DNA from: Casp-actino8 sp964563545
Lineage (GTDB): Bacteria > Actinomycetota > Acidimicrobiia > Acidimicrobiales > Ilumatobacteraceae
Assembly: GCA_964563545.1 (NCBI GenBank)
Contig: CAZLXB010000005.1
Coordinates: 33,431 to 97,430, forward strand
Direction of reading: 5' to 3'
Length of the DNA: 64,000 nucleotides
Shown: positions 16,807 to 23,717 of the stretch, one piece after another
Layout of the letters: each line of letters starts with the position of its first letter
Position numbering within the stretch: the stretch's first letter is position 1
The notes under the pieces: model-generated
The model's database searches: none
What the model saw: only the letters and a program-made list of their open reading frames with translations
Told to the model about the DNA's origin: nothing
Made by a program: the position numbers and the translations under genes

Positions 16807-17334
16807 TCAGCCGAGGCTGATGCGGTTGAAGGCGCCGATGACGGCTGGCGCGATGACGATGAGCACGAACGACGGAAGTGAGCACACGACGAGTGGGAGG
16901 GCGAGGCGCACCGGAAGTTCCCGAGCATTGGCCTCGATCGCCCGTCGCCTGGACGCGCGAGCTTCGAAGGCGAGTTGTTCGGCGGTCTCGACGGCGGGAA
17001 TCCCGAGTCGCGAATGATCCTTGAGGAGGTCGACGACGGGCCAAGCATGTGGGCCGAGGTGGCGCGGGAGTTCGTCGAGAGCCTCGTGGAATCGGGCACC
17101 CTCGTCGTAGGTACGCACGCATGCTTCGAACGCTCCACGAATTCCATCGGGTGAATATCGGGCCGCCAGGTGAAGTGAGTCGATGGACGTGGATCCGGCT
17201 CGTAGAGCGGCGACGAGGATGTCGACCGAGTCGGGGAGAAGATGATTGGCGATTCGTCGTCGCCGTCGCGCACGAGTACGGCGATGATGAATGAGCACGA
17301 TGAGTGGGATGGCAACCACCAATACGAGGCTCAT
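16807..17334 (-). CDS. TadC-like inner-membrane platform protein
   Basis: A 175-aa type II secretion F-domain protein (T2SSF). It has a short N-terminal helix (MSLVLVVAIPLIVLIHH), then the conserved cytosolic helical bundle (VDILVAALRAGSTSIDSL; PAVETAEQLAFEARASRRRAIEA) and a C-terminal hydrophobic pair (LALPLVVCSLPSFVLIVIAP). It is shorter than proteobacterial TadC, as usual in actinobacteria. The ATG overlaps the TadB-like stop (ATGA). Confidence 0.8.
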   Translation of the reverse strand: MSLVLVVAIPLIVLIHHRRTRARRRRRIANHLLPDSVDILVAALRAGSTSIDSLHLAARYSPDGIRGAFEACVRTYDEGARFHEALDELPRHLGPHAWPVVDLLKDHSRLGIPAVETAEQLAFEARASRRRAIEANARELPVRLALPLVVCSLPSFVLIVIAPAVIGAFNRISLG

Positions 17335-17870
17335 GACGAGACGATGAGTGACGTGGCCCAGAAGCGGCCGACGGCATTGAGTACGAGGCCGGAAGCCAGA
17401 CATACGAGACCGACCGGAGTGCCGAACATCGTGTGTCTGACCGCGGAATCGTCGAACGCCAACCAGCCTCCGACAACGATGGGAATCCACGTCATGACCC
17501 TCATGGATGCGCGGGCGGTGCTCGCGTGAGCGCTTCTTTCGGCTGCCGCGTTCCGTCGATCGGCCAGGGTGAGGGCCAACGCGTCGAAGTGATGTTCGAC
17601 CGGACCGCCGATGGCGGCCGCCATGGCGATCACGTTCGCCGTGAGTGTGGTGTCCGGTGAGTTGGTCGAGTCGGCGGCGAGTCGGTGACCGGCCGAGGCG
17701 AGGTCGATCCCGGAGTCGTGATACGCGAGCAGTGCCGAGAGGGTCTTGGTGGGGTGTCTTGTATTGGCCGAGCGCAGTGCCGCGCCGAGAGTCTCACCCG
17801 ACCGACAGGCCTGGGCGACCGCTCCCACGGCCACTTCCAGACGACGATCGTGGAGACGAGATTCCTTCAT
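17331..17870 (-). CDS. TadB-like inner-membrane platform protein
   Basis: A 179-aa protein with the T2SSF-type helical motif (GAVAQACRSGETLGAALRSA; VEHHFDALALTLADRRNAAAERSAHASTARASM) followed by two membrane helices (TWIPIVVGGWLAF; GLVCLASGLVLNAVG). It pairs with the TadC-like protein as the platform of the pilus motor. Overlapping ATGA junctions on both sides show tight operon coupling with TadA and TadC. Confidence 0.78.
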   Translation of the reverse strand: MKESRLHDRRLEVAVGAVAQACRSGETLGAALRSANTRHPTKTLSALLAYHDSGIDLASAGHRLAADSTNSPDTTLTANVIAMAAAIGGPVEHHFDALALTLADRRNAAAERSAHASTARASMRVMTWIPIVVGGWLAFDDSAVRHTMFGTPVGLVCLASGLVLNAVGRFWATSLIVSS

Positions 17871-18739
17871 GGGGTCCTCGCGATCTCGACGACTCTTCGG
17901 GCACCATCGTTTCCTCGGGTCACCTGAATCACGGCGTCGATCGCCGAGGCGACTTGCTCGTGCGCCGTGGTGATTCCGGGGACGAGGCGCGTGATCAGGA
18001 GCTCGAGTCGGTGAAGCGCGTCGGCGGGGGAGTTGGCGTGGATGGAGGCAAGCGACCCGGAGTGGCCGGTGTTCAGCGCGTTCACAAGAGTGAAAGCCTC
18101 GCGATCCCTGATCTCTCCGAGGACGAGACGATCGGGACGAAGGCGAAGTGCGGTGCGGAGCAAGTGATCGAGAGTTACTTCACCGCGTCCATCGGGGGTC
18201 GGGGGACGTGCCTCGAGGCGGACACAGTGTGGATGCGACGTGAGGATTTCTTTGGTGTCTTCGAGGATGACGAGTCTCTCGGTATGACGAATCGAGTCGA
18301 CGATCGCGGCGATGAGGGTCGTCTTTCCGGCACCGGTGGCACCGGACACGAGGATGTTGGCCCGCTCCGCGACCAGAGCGTTGATCTCGTGTTCGACTCG
18401 AGCGTCGATCGTGAAATCTCCGATGCAGCATCGGCGGTGGCGTAACACACGCAGGGCGATGGTCGGACCCTCGGTGGCGATTGGTGGGATCACTGCGCAG
18501 ATGCGGGTTCCGTCCGGCAGACGAGCGTCGATGCTGGGCGAGAGTCGATCGAGTCGACGTCCGAGTGGCGCGAGGACCCGCTCGAGTGATGCTTCCAGCA
18601 CACCCGGGTCGAGTTGTCCGGCGCGGCGCAGCACTCCGTCGGCTTCGACCCAGATGTCGGTTCCACCGTTGACGAGAACGTCGGTGACGTCAGGACGAGT
18701 CAGAAGATGCTCGATGACGGGAGGTAGTACGCCGACCAC
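17867..18739 (-). CDS. TadA/CpaF-like secretion ATPase (short form)
   Basis: A 290-aa type II/IV secretion system ATPase that would power pilus assembly. Walker A is GATGAGKTT (about residue 130), the Walker B/Asp box is RLVILEDTKEI, and the His box region reads LNTGHSGSLASIHANSPADAL. It is much shorter than proteobacterial CpaF because most of the N-terminal domain is missing; the first residues (VLVNGGTDIWVEADG) correspond to the start of the conserved core. The exact GTG start is uncertain. Confidence 0.85.
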   Translation of the reverse strand: MVGVLPPVIEHLLTRPDVTDVLVNGGTDIWVEADGVLRRAGQLDPGVLEASLERVLAPLGRRLDRLSPSIDARLPDGTRICAVIPPIATEGPTIALRVLRHRRCCIGDFTIDARVEHEINALVAERANILVSGATGAGKTTLIAAIVDSIRHTERLVILEDTKEILTSHPHCVRLEARPPTPDGRGEVTLDHLLRTALRLRPDRLVLGEIRDREAFTLVNALNTGHSGSLASIHANSPADALHRLELLITRLVPGITTAHEQVASAIDAVIQVTRGNDGARRVVEIARTP

Positions 18740-18777
18740 GCCCGTGTGTGGGAGCGATCAGCGTGGGAGGGGCGAAC

Positions 18778-18852
18778 TCAGGAATCCTGGAGTTTCTTGG
18801 CCGCGAAGGCCACCAGCCCGATGAGGGCGACGAGAGTGAGGAGACGCTTCAC
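18778..18852 (-). CDS. 24-aa leaderless single-helix micro-ORF
   Basis: A GTG-initiated ORF reading VKRLLTLVALIGLVAFAAKK then four more residues: two basic residues, one hydrophobic helix, a basic end. TAGCCT lies at -13 to -8, the same spacing as in recognised genes of this window. It resembles the N-terminal half of the 44-aa protein after tRNA-Ile. It could be a toxin-like or membrane-associated peptide, or a chance ORF; only the promoter spacing and composition support it. Confidence 0.4.
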   Translation of the reverse strand: MKRLLTLVALIGLVAFAAKKLQDS

Positions 18853-18859
18853 GAGGGTG

Positions 18860-18865
18860 AGGCTA
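18860..18865 (-). promoter_or_regulatory. -10 element TAGCCT of the 24-aa ORF
   Basis: At -13 to -8 from the GTG at 18852 on the minus strand. It lies about 24 bp from a divergent tRNA-Sec -10 element (TACCCT, 18889-18894). Confidence 0.4.
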
Positions 18866-18901
18866 ACGGTGGAGCCGAAGCATGCCGCTACCCTCGGAGA
18901 C

Positions 18902-18996
18902 GGAGGTGTCCGCACGCCTGGTGGGTGCCGCCGCCTTCAAAGCGGTTGGAACGGGTTCACTCGTTCGGCGGGTTCGATTCCCGTCCACCTCCGCCA
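18902..18996 (+). tRNA. selC: tRNA-Sec (TCA), CCA encoded
   Basis: A 95-nt tRNA with anticodon TCA (18937-18939) in the loop CTTCAAA. It has an extended D stem, a long variable arm (AACG...CGTT), G as discriminator and an encoded CCA, all as in bacterial selC. The acceptor GGAGGTG pairs with CACCTCC. A TACCCT hexamer at 18889-18894 is a plausible -10. It implies selenocysteine insertion in this organism; no selA, selB or selD gene is in the window. Confidence 0.88.
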
Positions 18997-19090
18997 CGCG
19001 GAGGTCTCGCGGAATCGGGAGGAGCTTGCGACGGGTCCCGTCCACCTCCGCCACGCGGAGGTCTCGCGGAATCGGGAGGAGCTTGCGACG
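18980..19090 (+). repeat. tRNA-Sec tail tandem repeat, 57-bp period
   Basis: The 3' end of tRNA-Sec (T-arm strand CCCGTC plus acceptor and CCA) is repeated at 19037 with period 57. Between the copies lies a copy of the tRNA 5' acceptor strand (GCGGAGGT), a short stem, the core GAATCGGGAGGAGC (19012-19025 and 19069-19082) and GACGGG-T-CCCGTC. The second unit runs into the assembly gap, so the copy number is unknown. A related unit follows tRNA-Gly at the end of the window. Confidence 0.85.
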
Positions 19091-19190
19091 NNNNNNNNNN
19101 NNNNNNNNNNNNNNNNNNNNNNNNNNNNNNNNNNNNNNNNNNNNNNNNNNNNNNNNNNNNNNNNNNNNNNNNNNNNNNNNNNNNNNNNNN
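19091..19190. other. Assembly gap (100 N)
   Basis: Exactly 100 undetermined bases, a conventional placeholder for a gap of unknown length. It begins inside the tandem repeat, so the repeat probably caused the break. Any apparent frame across it is meaningless. Confidence 0.95.
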
Positions 19191-19201
19191 GGTCCGGCCG
19201 G

Positions 19202-20143
19202 TCAGACGGCGAGGAGATCGCGGGCGCCGGTGTCCGAACTCGGATGGCGCAGCTTGCTCATCGCACGCGCTTCGATCTGACGGATGCGCTCACGGGTGAG
19301 GTTGAAATGCTCTCCGACTTCTTCGAGCGTCCGCGGCTCACCGCGGTCGAGACCGAAACGAAGTTTGAGAATCTCGCGCTCGCGCTCGTCGAGCGGAGCG
19401 AGCAACCGCTGGATCTCCTCGGGGAGAAGAGCGGTCGCCGCCATCTCGAACGGACTCTCAGCCGAACGGTCCTCGACGACGTCTCCGAGTTCGGCGTCGC
19501 CGTCCTCGCGGAGCGGTTCGCTCAACGACAACGGTTCGGCGGCGAAGCGCAGAGCTTCGGTGACCTTGTCTTCGGGCATCTCGACTTCCTCGGCGAGTTC
19601 CCGCAACGTTGGCTGACGACCGAACTTGAGCTCGAGGCGCGAGCGCGCCTTCTGAAGGCGAGCCAGGGTGTCACCGGCGTGGACTGGAAGTCGGATCGTG
19701 CGACCGGTGTTGGCGATACCACGAGTGATCGCCTGGCGAATCCACCATGTTGCATAGGTGGAGAACTTGAAGCCCTTGCGCCAGTCGAACTTTTCGACCG
19801 CGTGCATGAGGCCGAGGTTGCCCTCTTGGATCAGATCGAGAAGCGGAAGTCCCGAAGCCTGGTACTTCTTGGCAATCGATACCACGAGACGCAGGTTCGA
19901 CTGAACGAACTGGCGCTCGGCGGTTTCGCCGTCGCGTACGAGATTACGAAGCTCGCGCTTCTTGGCGGGGGTGAGTCCCTTGCCGTCGTTGGCAGCCATT
20001 TCGGTCTGCGCGGTCTTGCCGGCCTCGATCTGCTTGGCGAGACGAACTTCGTCGTCCTTCGTCAGCAGCGTGTACTGACCGATGTCGGACAGATACAGGC
20101 GGACGAGATCTTCTTCGTCACGATCGACTCGGTCTTTGGCCAC
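19202..20143 (-). CDS. RNA polymerase sigma-70 factor (RpoD/SigA-SigB type)
   Basis: A 313-aa sigma factor. Region 1.2 is DLVRLYLSDIGQYTLLTKDDEVRLAKQIE. Region 2 has NLRLVVSIAKKYQASGLPLLDLIQEGNLGLMHAVEKFDWRKGFKFSTYATWWIRQAI, the conserved core and -10 recognition segment. Regions 3 and 4 end with LTRERIRQIEARAMSKLRHP, the -35 helix-turn-helix. Region 1.1 is absent or very short, so it may be the primary factor or a group 2 paralogue. The GTG start is preceded by GAGGGTGACAG, a usable ribosome site. The 196-bp divergent space to the next gene holds promoters for both. Confidence 0.9.
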   Translation of the reverse strand: MAKDRVDRDEEDLVRLYLSDIGQYTLLTKDDEVRLAKQIEAGKTAQTEMAANDGKGLTPAKKRELRNLVRDGETAERQFVQSNLRLVVSIAKKYQASGLPLLDLIQEGNLGLMHAVEKFDWRKGFKFSTYATWWIRQAITRGIANTGRTIRLPVHAGDTLARLQKARSRLELKFGRQPTLRELAEEVEMPEDKVTEALRFAAEPLSLSEPLREDGDAELGDVVEDRSAESPFEMAATALLPEEIQRLLAPLDEREREILKLRFGLDRGEPRTLEEVGEHFNLTRERIRQIEARAMSKLRHPSSDTGARDLLAV

Positions 20144-20305
20144 CTGTCACCCTCACTTCGACACAGGTAATTGCTCACTTGCTATCGCCCGATTCGGTGA
20201 ACCGGACACTTACCGCTGAATGGTTTGCCAATCCCTTCGCAAGTAATTGGGCGGAACGATACCGACGAGTGAGCCCGCCGCAACCATCGGACCGAAATGG
20301 GTGGG

Positions 20306-20311
20306 TAAGGT
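20306..20311 (+). promoter_or_regulatory. -10 element TAAGGT of the Bax inhibitor-1-like gene
   Basis: Gives a leader of about 23 nt that contains AAAGGAG before the GTG at 20340. This is one of the few leadered genes here. Confidence 0.45.
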
Positions 20312-20339
20312 GCGCACAAGCGAACAAAGGAGCTCCCAA

Positions 20340-21149
20340 GTGGCGAATCCAGTGCTGAACGAAAAGGGTCTTCGACGAGCCGCCGAATCGGATTCCGGAT
20401 GGGCGGCACCCTCCTCCGAGACGCGTCACCCGATCGATGACGGCCCGGTGAGTCCGTGGACTCCGACAACGGGAGTCATGACCATCGGAGGCACCGTGTC
20501 GGCCACCGCGGTGCTCTTCGTTCTCCTGCTCGCGTCCTCCGTCATCGGTTGGTTCGGCGTGAAAGCACCCGAAGGTGAGGTCTATTCGTTCCCCGGTTTC
20601 GCCATCGCCGGCGTCCTCGTGGGATTGGTGTGCGCGATCACCATGAGCTTTCGCCCACAATGGGCTCGGGTGCTGGGGCCGGTGTACGCCGTTGCCGAAG
20701 GTCTCTTCATCGGCGCGGTCAGTCGCGCCTACGAGACCTACTACGACGGCATCGTGGTTCAGGCCGCCGGAGCGACCATCGCGGTTTTCGCCGTCATGCT
20801 CGGCCTCCACGTGTTCCGAATCCTGAAGGTGACCGATCGAATGCGACGGATCGTCGTGAGCGCCACATTGGGCATCGCCGTGTTCTACGGCATCTCGTTG
20901 CTGATGTCGTTGTTCGGTGCTTCGCCGTCGTTCATTTCGTCAGCGTCACCCTTTGGCATCCTCTTCTCGTTCCTCGTCGCCGGTTTGGCCGCTTTCAACC
21001 TGTCGCTCGACTTCGATTTCATCGAGCGCGGTGTCGAACAACGACTGCCACGTTCCGTCGAGTGGTTCGCCGCCTTCGGTGTGCTCGTGACCGTGGTCTG
21101 GCTCTACCTCGAGATTCTGCGCTTGCTCGCCAAACTCCGCGACCGGTGA
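20340..21149 (+). CDS. Bax inhibitor-1 / YccA family membrane protein
   Basis: A 269-aa protein with a soluble N-terminus of about 45 residues and seven predicted membrane helices. Characteristic segments are VLGPVYAVAEGLFIGAVSRAYE and SFLVAGLAAFNLSLDFDFIERGVEQRLPRSVEWFAAFGVLVTVVWLYLEILRLL, typical of the Bax inhibitor-1-like (actinobacterial) group. Start GTG at 20340 with ribosome site AAAGGAG. It overlaps the next gene by GTGA. Membrane stress or ion-leak functions are known for relatives; the role here is unknown. Confidence 0.88.
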   Translation: MANPVLNEKGLRRAAESDSGWAAPSSETRHPIDDGPVSPWTPTTGVMTIGGTVSATAVLFVLLLASSVIGWFGVKAPEGEVYSFPGFAIAGVLVGLVCAITMSFRPQWARVLGPVYAVAEGLFIGAVSRAYETYYDGIVVQAAGATIAVFAVMLGLHVFRILKVTDRMRRIVVSATLGIAVFYGISLLMSLFGASPSFISSASPFGILFSFLVAGLAAFNLSLDFDFIERGVEQRLPRSVEWFAAFGVLVTVVWLYLEILRLLAKLRDR

Positions 21150-21832
21150 CCTCGACCGACACCATCGCCGGCGTCGATCGGCGGGTAGCACTCATCTTCG
21201 GCACGGCCTTGCTGTGCCTGTACGGTGCCCGTTTCGGTATTCAACTCTCACCAGCGTCACCGCCGAGTCTTGCCTACATGTGCTGGTGGTCGGGAACGCA
21301 GATCTTCTGCTACCTCGTCGTACCGCTGGTCTTCCTCACTGTCACGCGCGGATCACTCGCCGACATCGGATGGAAGTTTCGTGGAACGAGTTCGCACTGG
21401 AGGGTGTACCTCGGACTCTTCGCGATCGCGGTTCCGTTCGTGGTGTGGGCGAGTTTCAGCCAGGACTTCCAGCTTCGCTATCCGCTGTACGACGTCGTGG
21501 TCGGTCAGACCGGAGTGTGGGGTGATCTGGTCGTCTGGTGGCCGTTCTACTTCGCCCAATTCATCGCGGTGGAGTCGTTCTTCCGTGGATTCCTCGTGCT
21601 TGGCCTTGCGCCGCGTTTCGGTTCATCGGCGGTGCTGATCGCGACCGTGCCCTACCTGATGATCCACTTCGTGAAACCGCCGGCGGAGGCACTGGCCTCG
21701 ATCGTCGGTGGGATCGTGATGGGAACACTCGCGCTTCGGACCCGGAGCGTCTGGTGGGGTATCGGCCTGCATGTGTCGGTGGCCGCGCTCATGGACGTTC
21801 TCGCCTTGGGACACAAGGGATTCATCTGGTGA
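21146..21832 (+). CDS. CPBP family intramembrane metalloprotease
   Basis: A 228-aa membrane protein with the three CPBP (CAAX protease/bacteriocin processing) motifs: ESFFRG (Glu and Arg of motif 1), YLMIHF (motif 2 histidine) and GLHVSVAALMD (motif 3). Motif 1 is slightly degenerate, with a single Glu in place of EE. The start is the GTG overlapping the upstream stop. Substrate unknown. It is probably co-expressed with the Bax inhibitor-like and HEXXH proteins around it. Confidence 0.8.
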   Translation: MTSTDTIAGVDRRVALIFGTALLCLYGARFGIQLSPASPPSLAYMCWWSGTQIFCYLVVPLVFLTVTRGSLADIGWKFRGTSSHWRVYLGLFAIAVPFVVWASFSQDFQLRYPLYDVVVGQTGVWGDLVVWWPFYFAQFIAVESFFRGFLVLGLAPRFGSSAVLIATVPYLMIHFVKPPAEALASIVGGIVMGTLALRTRSVWWGIGLHVSVAALMDVLALGHKGFIW

Positions 21833-22545
21833 GGTCGGGCGAGGAAGCGGCCGCCTCGGCCATCGGTGGTGCGCTGTTGGGCGGGCTGGCCGGCCGGGCC
21901 ATCGGAGCGGCACCCCTTGGCGCGGCGATCGGAGGCCTCAACGGTGCGATCGCCGGCTACCGCGGAATCTACGACTGGCAATCGGCGCGTGGACGACTGG
22001 CCTTCGTTCTCGACTCCACGTGGTCGATGGTCAGCACGGGAGCCGGACTCGTCCTGATGGCGGCGTCGAAAACGAGCGAAGCGGTCACCGGTCGGAACAT
22101 GGATTACGAGCCGAGCCTCTCGTTCCGACGCAATCGATTCGTGCACCGAGGCGGAGTCGTGTTGCGTCGTGGCTTCGCGGTGACGATCGGCAACGTGATC
22201 AACGGGGCTGCCGATCGCCGCGGTGAACTCACCGATGGTCGCCGACGTCTCGTGAACGAGCACGAAGAGGTGCACGTGTGGCAGGAGCGGATTCTCGGAC
22301 CGCTCTATCCGGTGCTCTACACCGGCTGGTTCCTCGGTGGAGTGGCCCTGGCCTTGGTCCGACGCGGTCGGCGGAACACGATTCCACTGGCGCAGGACAT
22401 CGACAATCTCGCGTACTACCGGAACCCCTTCGAGTGGCACGCCTACTCGCGGGCCGGCGAATGGCCGCCGGCTTGGGTCGATCCGCTTCGGGTGTGGAGT
22501 CGACCTCTCAGATGGAACGCAGGAATCCCAAGAGTGCGGCGTTGA
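21829..22545 (+). CDS. Glycine-zipper membrane protein with HEXXH motif
   Basis: A 238-aa protein coupled to the CPBP gene (GTGA overlap). The first 50 residues are a glycine-zipper helix pair (GALLGGLAGRAIGAAPLGAA). A second hydrophobic segment follows at about 65-85. Then comes NEHEEVHVWQ near residue 148, an HEXXH zinc-protease-type motif, followed by a third hydrophobic segment (LYPVLYTGWFLGGVALAL) and NPFEWHAY. A membrane-bound metalloprotease is possible; I recognise no named family. Its last 38 bp overlap the convergent hydrolase gene. Confidence 0.6.
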   Translation: MRSGEEAAASAIGGALLGGLAGRAIGAAPLGAAIGGLNGAIAGYRGIYDWQSARGRLAFVLDSTWSMVSTGAGLVLMAASKTSEAVTGRNMDYEPSLSFRRNRFVHRGGVVLRRGFAVTIGNVINGAADRRGELTDGRRRLVNEHEEVHVWQERILGPLYPVLYTGWFLGGVALALVRRGRRNTIPLAQDIDNLAYYRNPFEWHAYSRAGEWPPAWVDPLRVWSRPLRWNAGIPRVRR

Positions 22546-23482
22546 ATTCAGCCGGGGATTCTTGTTGGGTCCAGTGCCCGGCACCGGGAATGATCACGCT
22601 TCCCTTGTAGTTCGGCATCATCGAGTTGATGGTGTCGATGGTGTCGAGTCGGGGTGCGATCACGCCGTCCTTGTCGCCGCCGATGAAGAAGGTCGGCATC
22701 GTCATCACGGTCGGGCTGATGTCCTTGGTGATTTCGTAATTAGCGTCGAAATTCCGATACCACGAGACAGGTCCGAAGAATCCGCTGTTGCTGAACTGCT
22801 CCACGTATCGGTCGAGGTCGGCGGATGTGAGCCACGCCGGGAGTTCGGTCGGGATGTCCGAGAACATGTCGAGGAACCCGGTGCCTTCCATGGGCGGCAA
22901 CTCGGAGAGATCGGTCGGACCTGGGCGGTACTTCGCGCCCGATGCACCCCACAGGATGCTGTGCATCGTCCGGCGAACGTCGGCTTCGAATTCGCGTTCG
23001 GCCGGACCGACCTCTTGGAAATAGAGGATGTAGAAGAAGCGGTCACCGAAGGTCATCTTGAAGAGTTCGGTCGGCTTCATCGGCCACGGAGTGAAGGGAA
23101 CACTCACACCAACGACCGAGTCGCAGCGTTCGGGGAAGAGTCGGCCGGTCTCCCACACGACGAACGCACCCCAGTCGTGGCCCACGAAGTGGGCGGTCTC
23201 GTGGCCCGTGGCATCGAGAAGTCCGACGAGATCTCCGGTGAGGTTCTGGATCCCATAGGCCGCGACATCCTTGGGCGCCGAGGAGAATCCGTAGCCACGC
23301 TGGTCGGGAGCGAGCACGTGGTATCCCGCATCGGCGAGGACCGGAATCTGGTGGCGCCACGAGTGCGCGGACTCGGGGAAACCGTGGCTCAGGATCACGC
23401 ACGGCGCTGACGGGTCTCCGGCTTCCATGACCCTGAGGTCGACGCCGTTGACGTGGATCGAACGTTCGCGAACGTCGGCCAT
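22508..23482 (-). CDS. Alpha/beta hydrolase, epoxide hydrolase type
   Basis: A 324-aa alpha/beta hydrolase. HGFPE is the oxyanion-hole motif, GHDWGA carries the nucleophilic Asp, and GAGHWTQQESP carries the catalytic His, as in soluble epoxide hydrolases and related dehalogenases. A Tyr-rich cap region (FFYILYFQEVGPAE) fits an epoxide hydrolase. The ATG at 23482 lies 2 nt after the stop of the upstream small gene, so the pair forms an operon. The substrate is not evident. Confidence 0.85.
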   Translation of the reverse strand: MADVRERSIHVNGVDLRVMEAGDPSAPCVILSHGFPESAHSWRHQIPVLADAGYHVLAPDQRGYGFSSAPKDVAAYGIQNLTGDLVGLLDATGHETAHFVGHDWGAFVVWETGRLFPERCDSVVGVSVPFTPWPMKPTELFKMTFGDRFFYILYFQEVGPAEREFEADVRRTMHSILWGASGAKYRPGPTDLSELPPMEGTGFLDMFSDIPTELPAWLTSADLDRYVEQFSNSGFFGPVSWYRNFDANYEITKDISPTVMTMPTFFIGGDKDGVIAPRLDTIDTINSMMPNYKGSVIIPGAGHWTQQESPAEFNAALLGFLRSI

Positions 23483-23484
23483 TG

Positions 23485-23679
23485 TCAGGCCTTCCGGCGA
23501 GCGAGAGGATTCCGGGCCAGAACGTCGTCGGGAATCGGTTCCCCGGAGATCTCGTCGGTCCAATAAGTGCCGGCCTCGAGTCGGGTGAGAGCGGTCTCGA
23601 CGTCGGCGAGGTCTTTCTCGATCGCATCGATCGTGCTCGCGTGTTCGTTCACTTCATCGGGAGACGTGCCCATCGCCAT
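23485..23679 (-). CDS. DksA/TraR-like small protein lacking zinc cysteines
   Basis: A 64-aa protein. A coiled helix (EVNEHASTIDAIEKDLADVETALTRLEAGTY) leads into WTDEISGEPIPDDVLARNP, which aligns by eye with the DksA/TraR zinc-finger segment (GTYG.CE.CG.PI...RL...P), but the cysteines are replaced by other residues. It probably adopts the same helical shape without metal. TACTGT at -12 to -7 fixes the ATG at 23679. Whether it touches RNA polymerase is unknown. Confidence 0.6.
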   Translation of the reverse strand: MAMGTSPDEVNEHASTIDAIEKDLADVETALTRLEAGTYWTDEISGEPIPDDVLARNPLARRKA

Positions 23680-23685
23680 GGGTCC

Positions 23686-23709
23686 ACAGTAGTGGTCGGG
23701 GGATAGCGT
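23686..23709. promoter_or_regulatory. Back-to-back -10 elements for the DksA-like and cyclophilin genes
   Basis: TACTGT (minus strand, 23686-23691) serves the ATG at 23679, and TAGCGT (plus strand, 23704-23709) serves the ATG at 23718. Only 12 bp separate them, so the two transcription units share one promoter region. Confidence 0.5.
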
Positions 23710-23717
23710 GACGACCC

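Noticed and set aside
18980..19090. CRISPR array
   Set aside because: The repeats are directly tandem with no variable spacers and contain tRNA sequence; there are no cas genes.
18746..20170. Long plus-strand frames through the N gap and antisense to the sigma factor
   Set aside because: They contain unknown bases and lie opposite a clearly recognisable sigma-70 gene.
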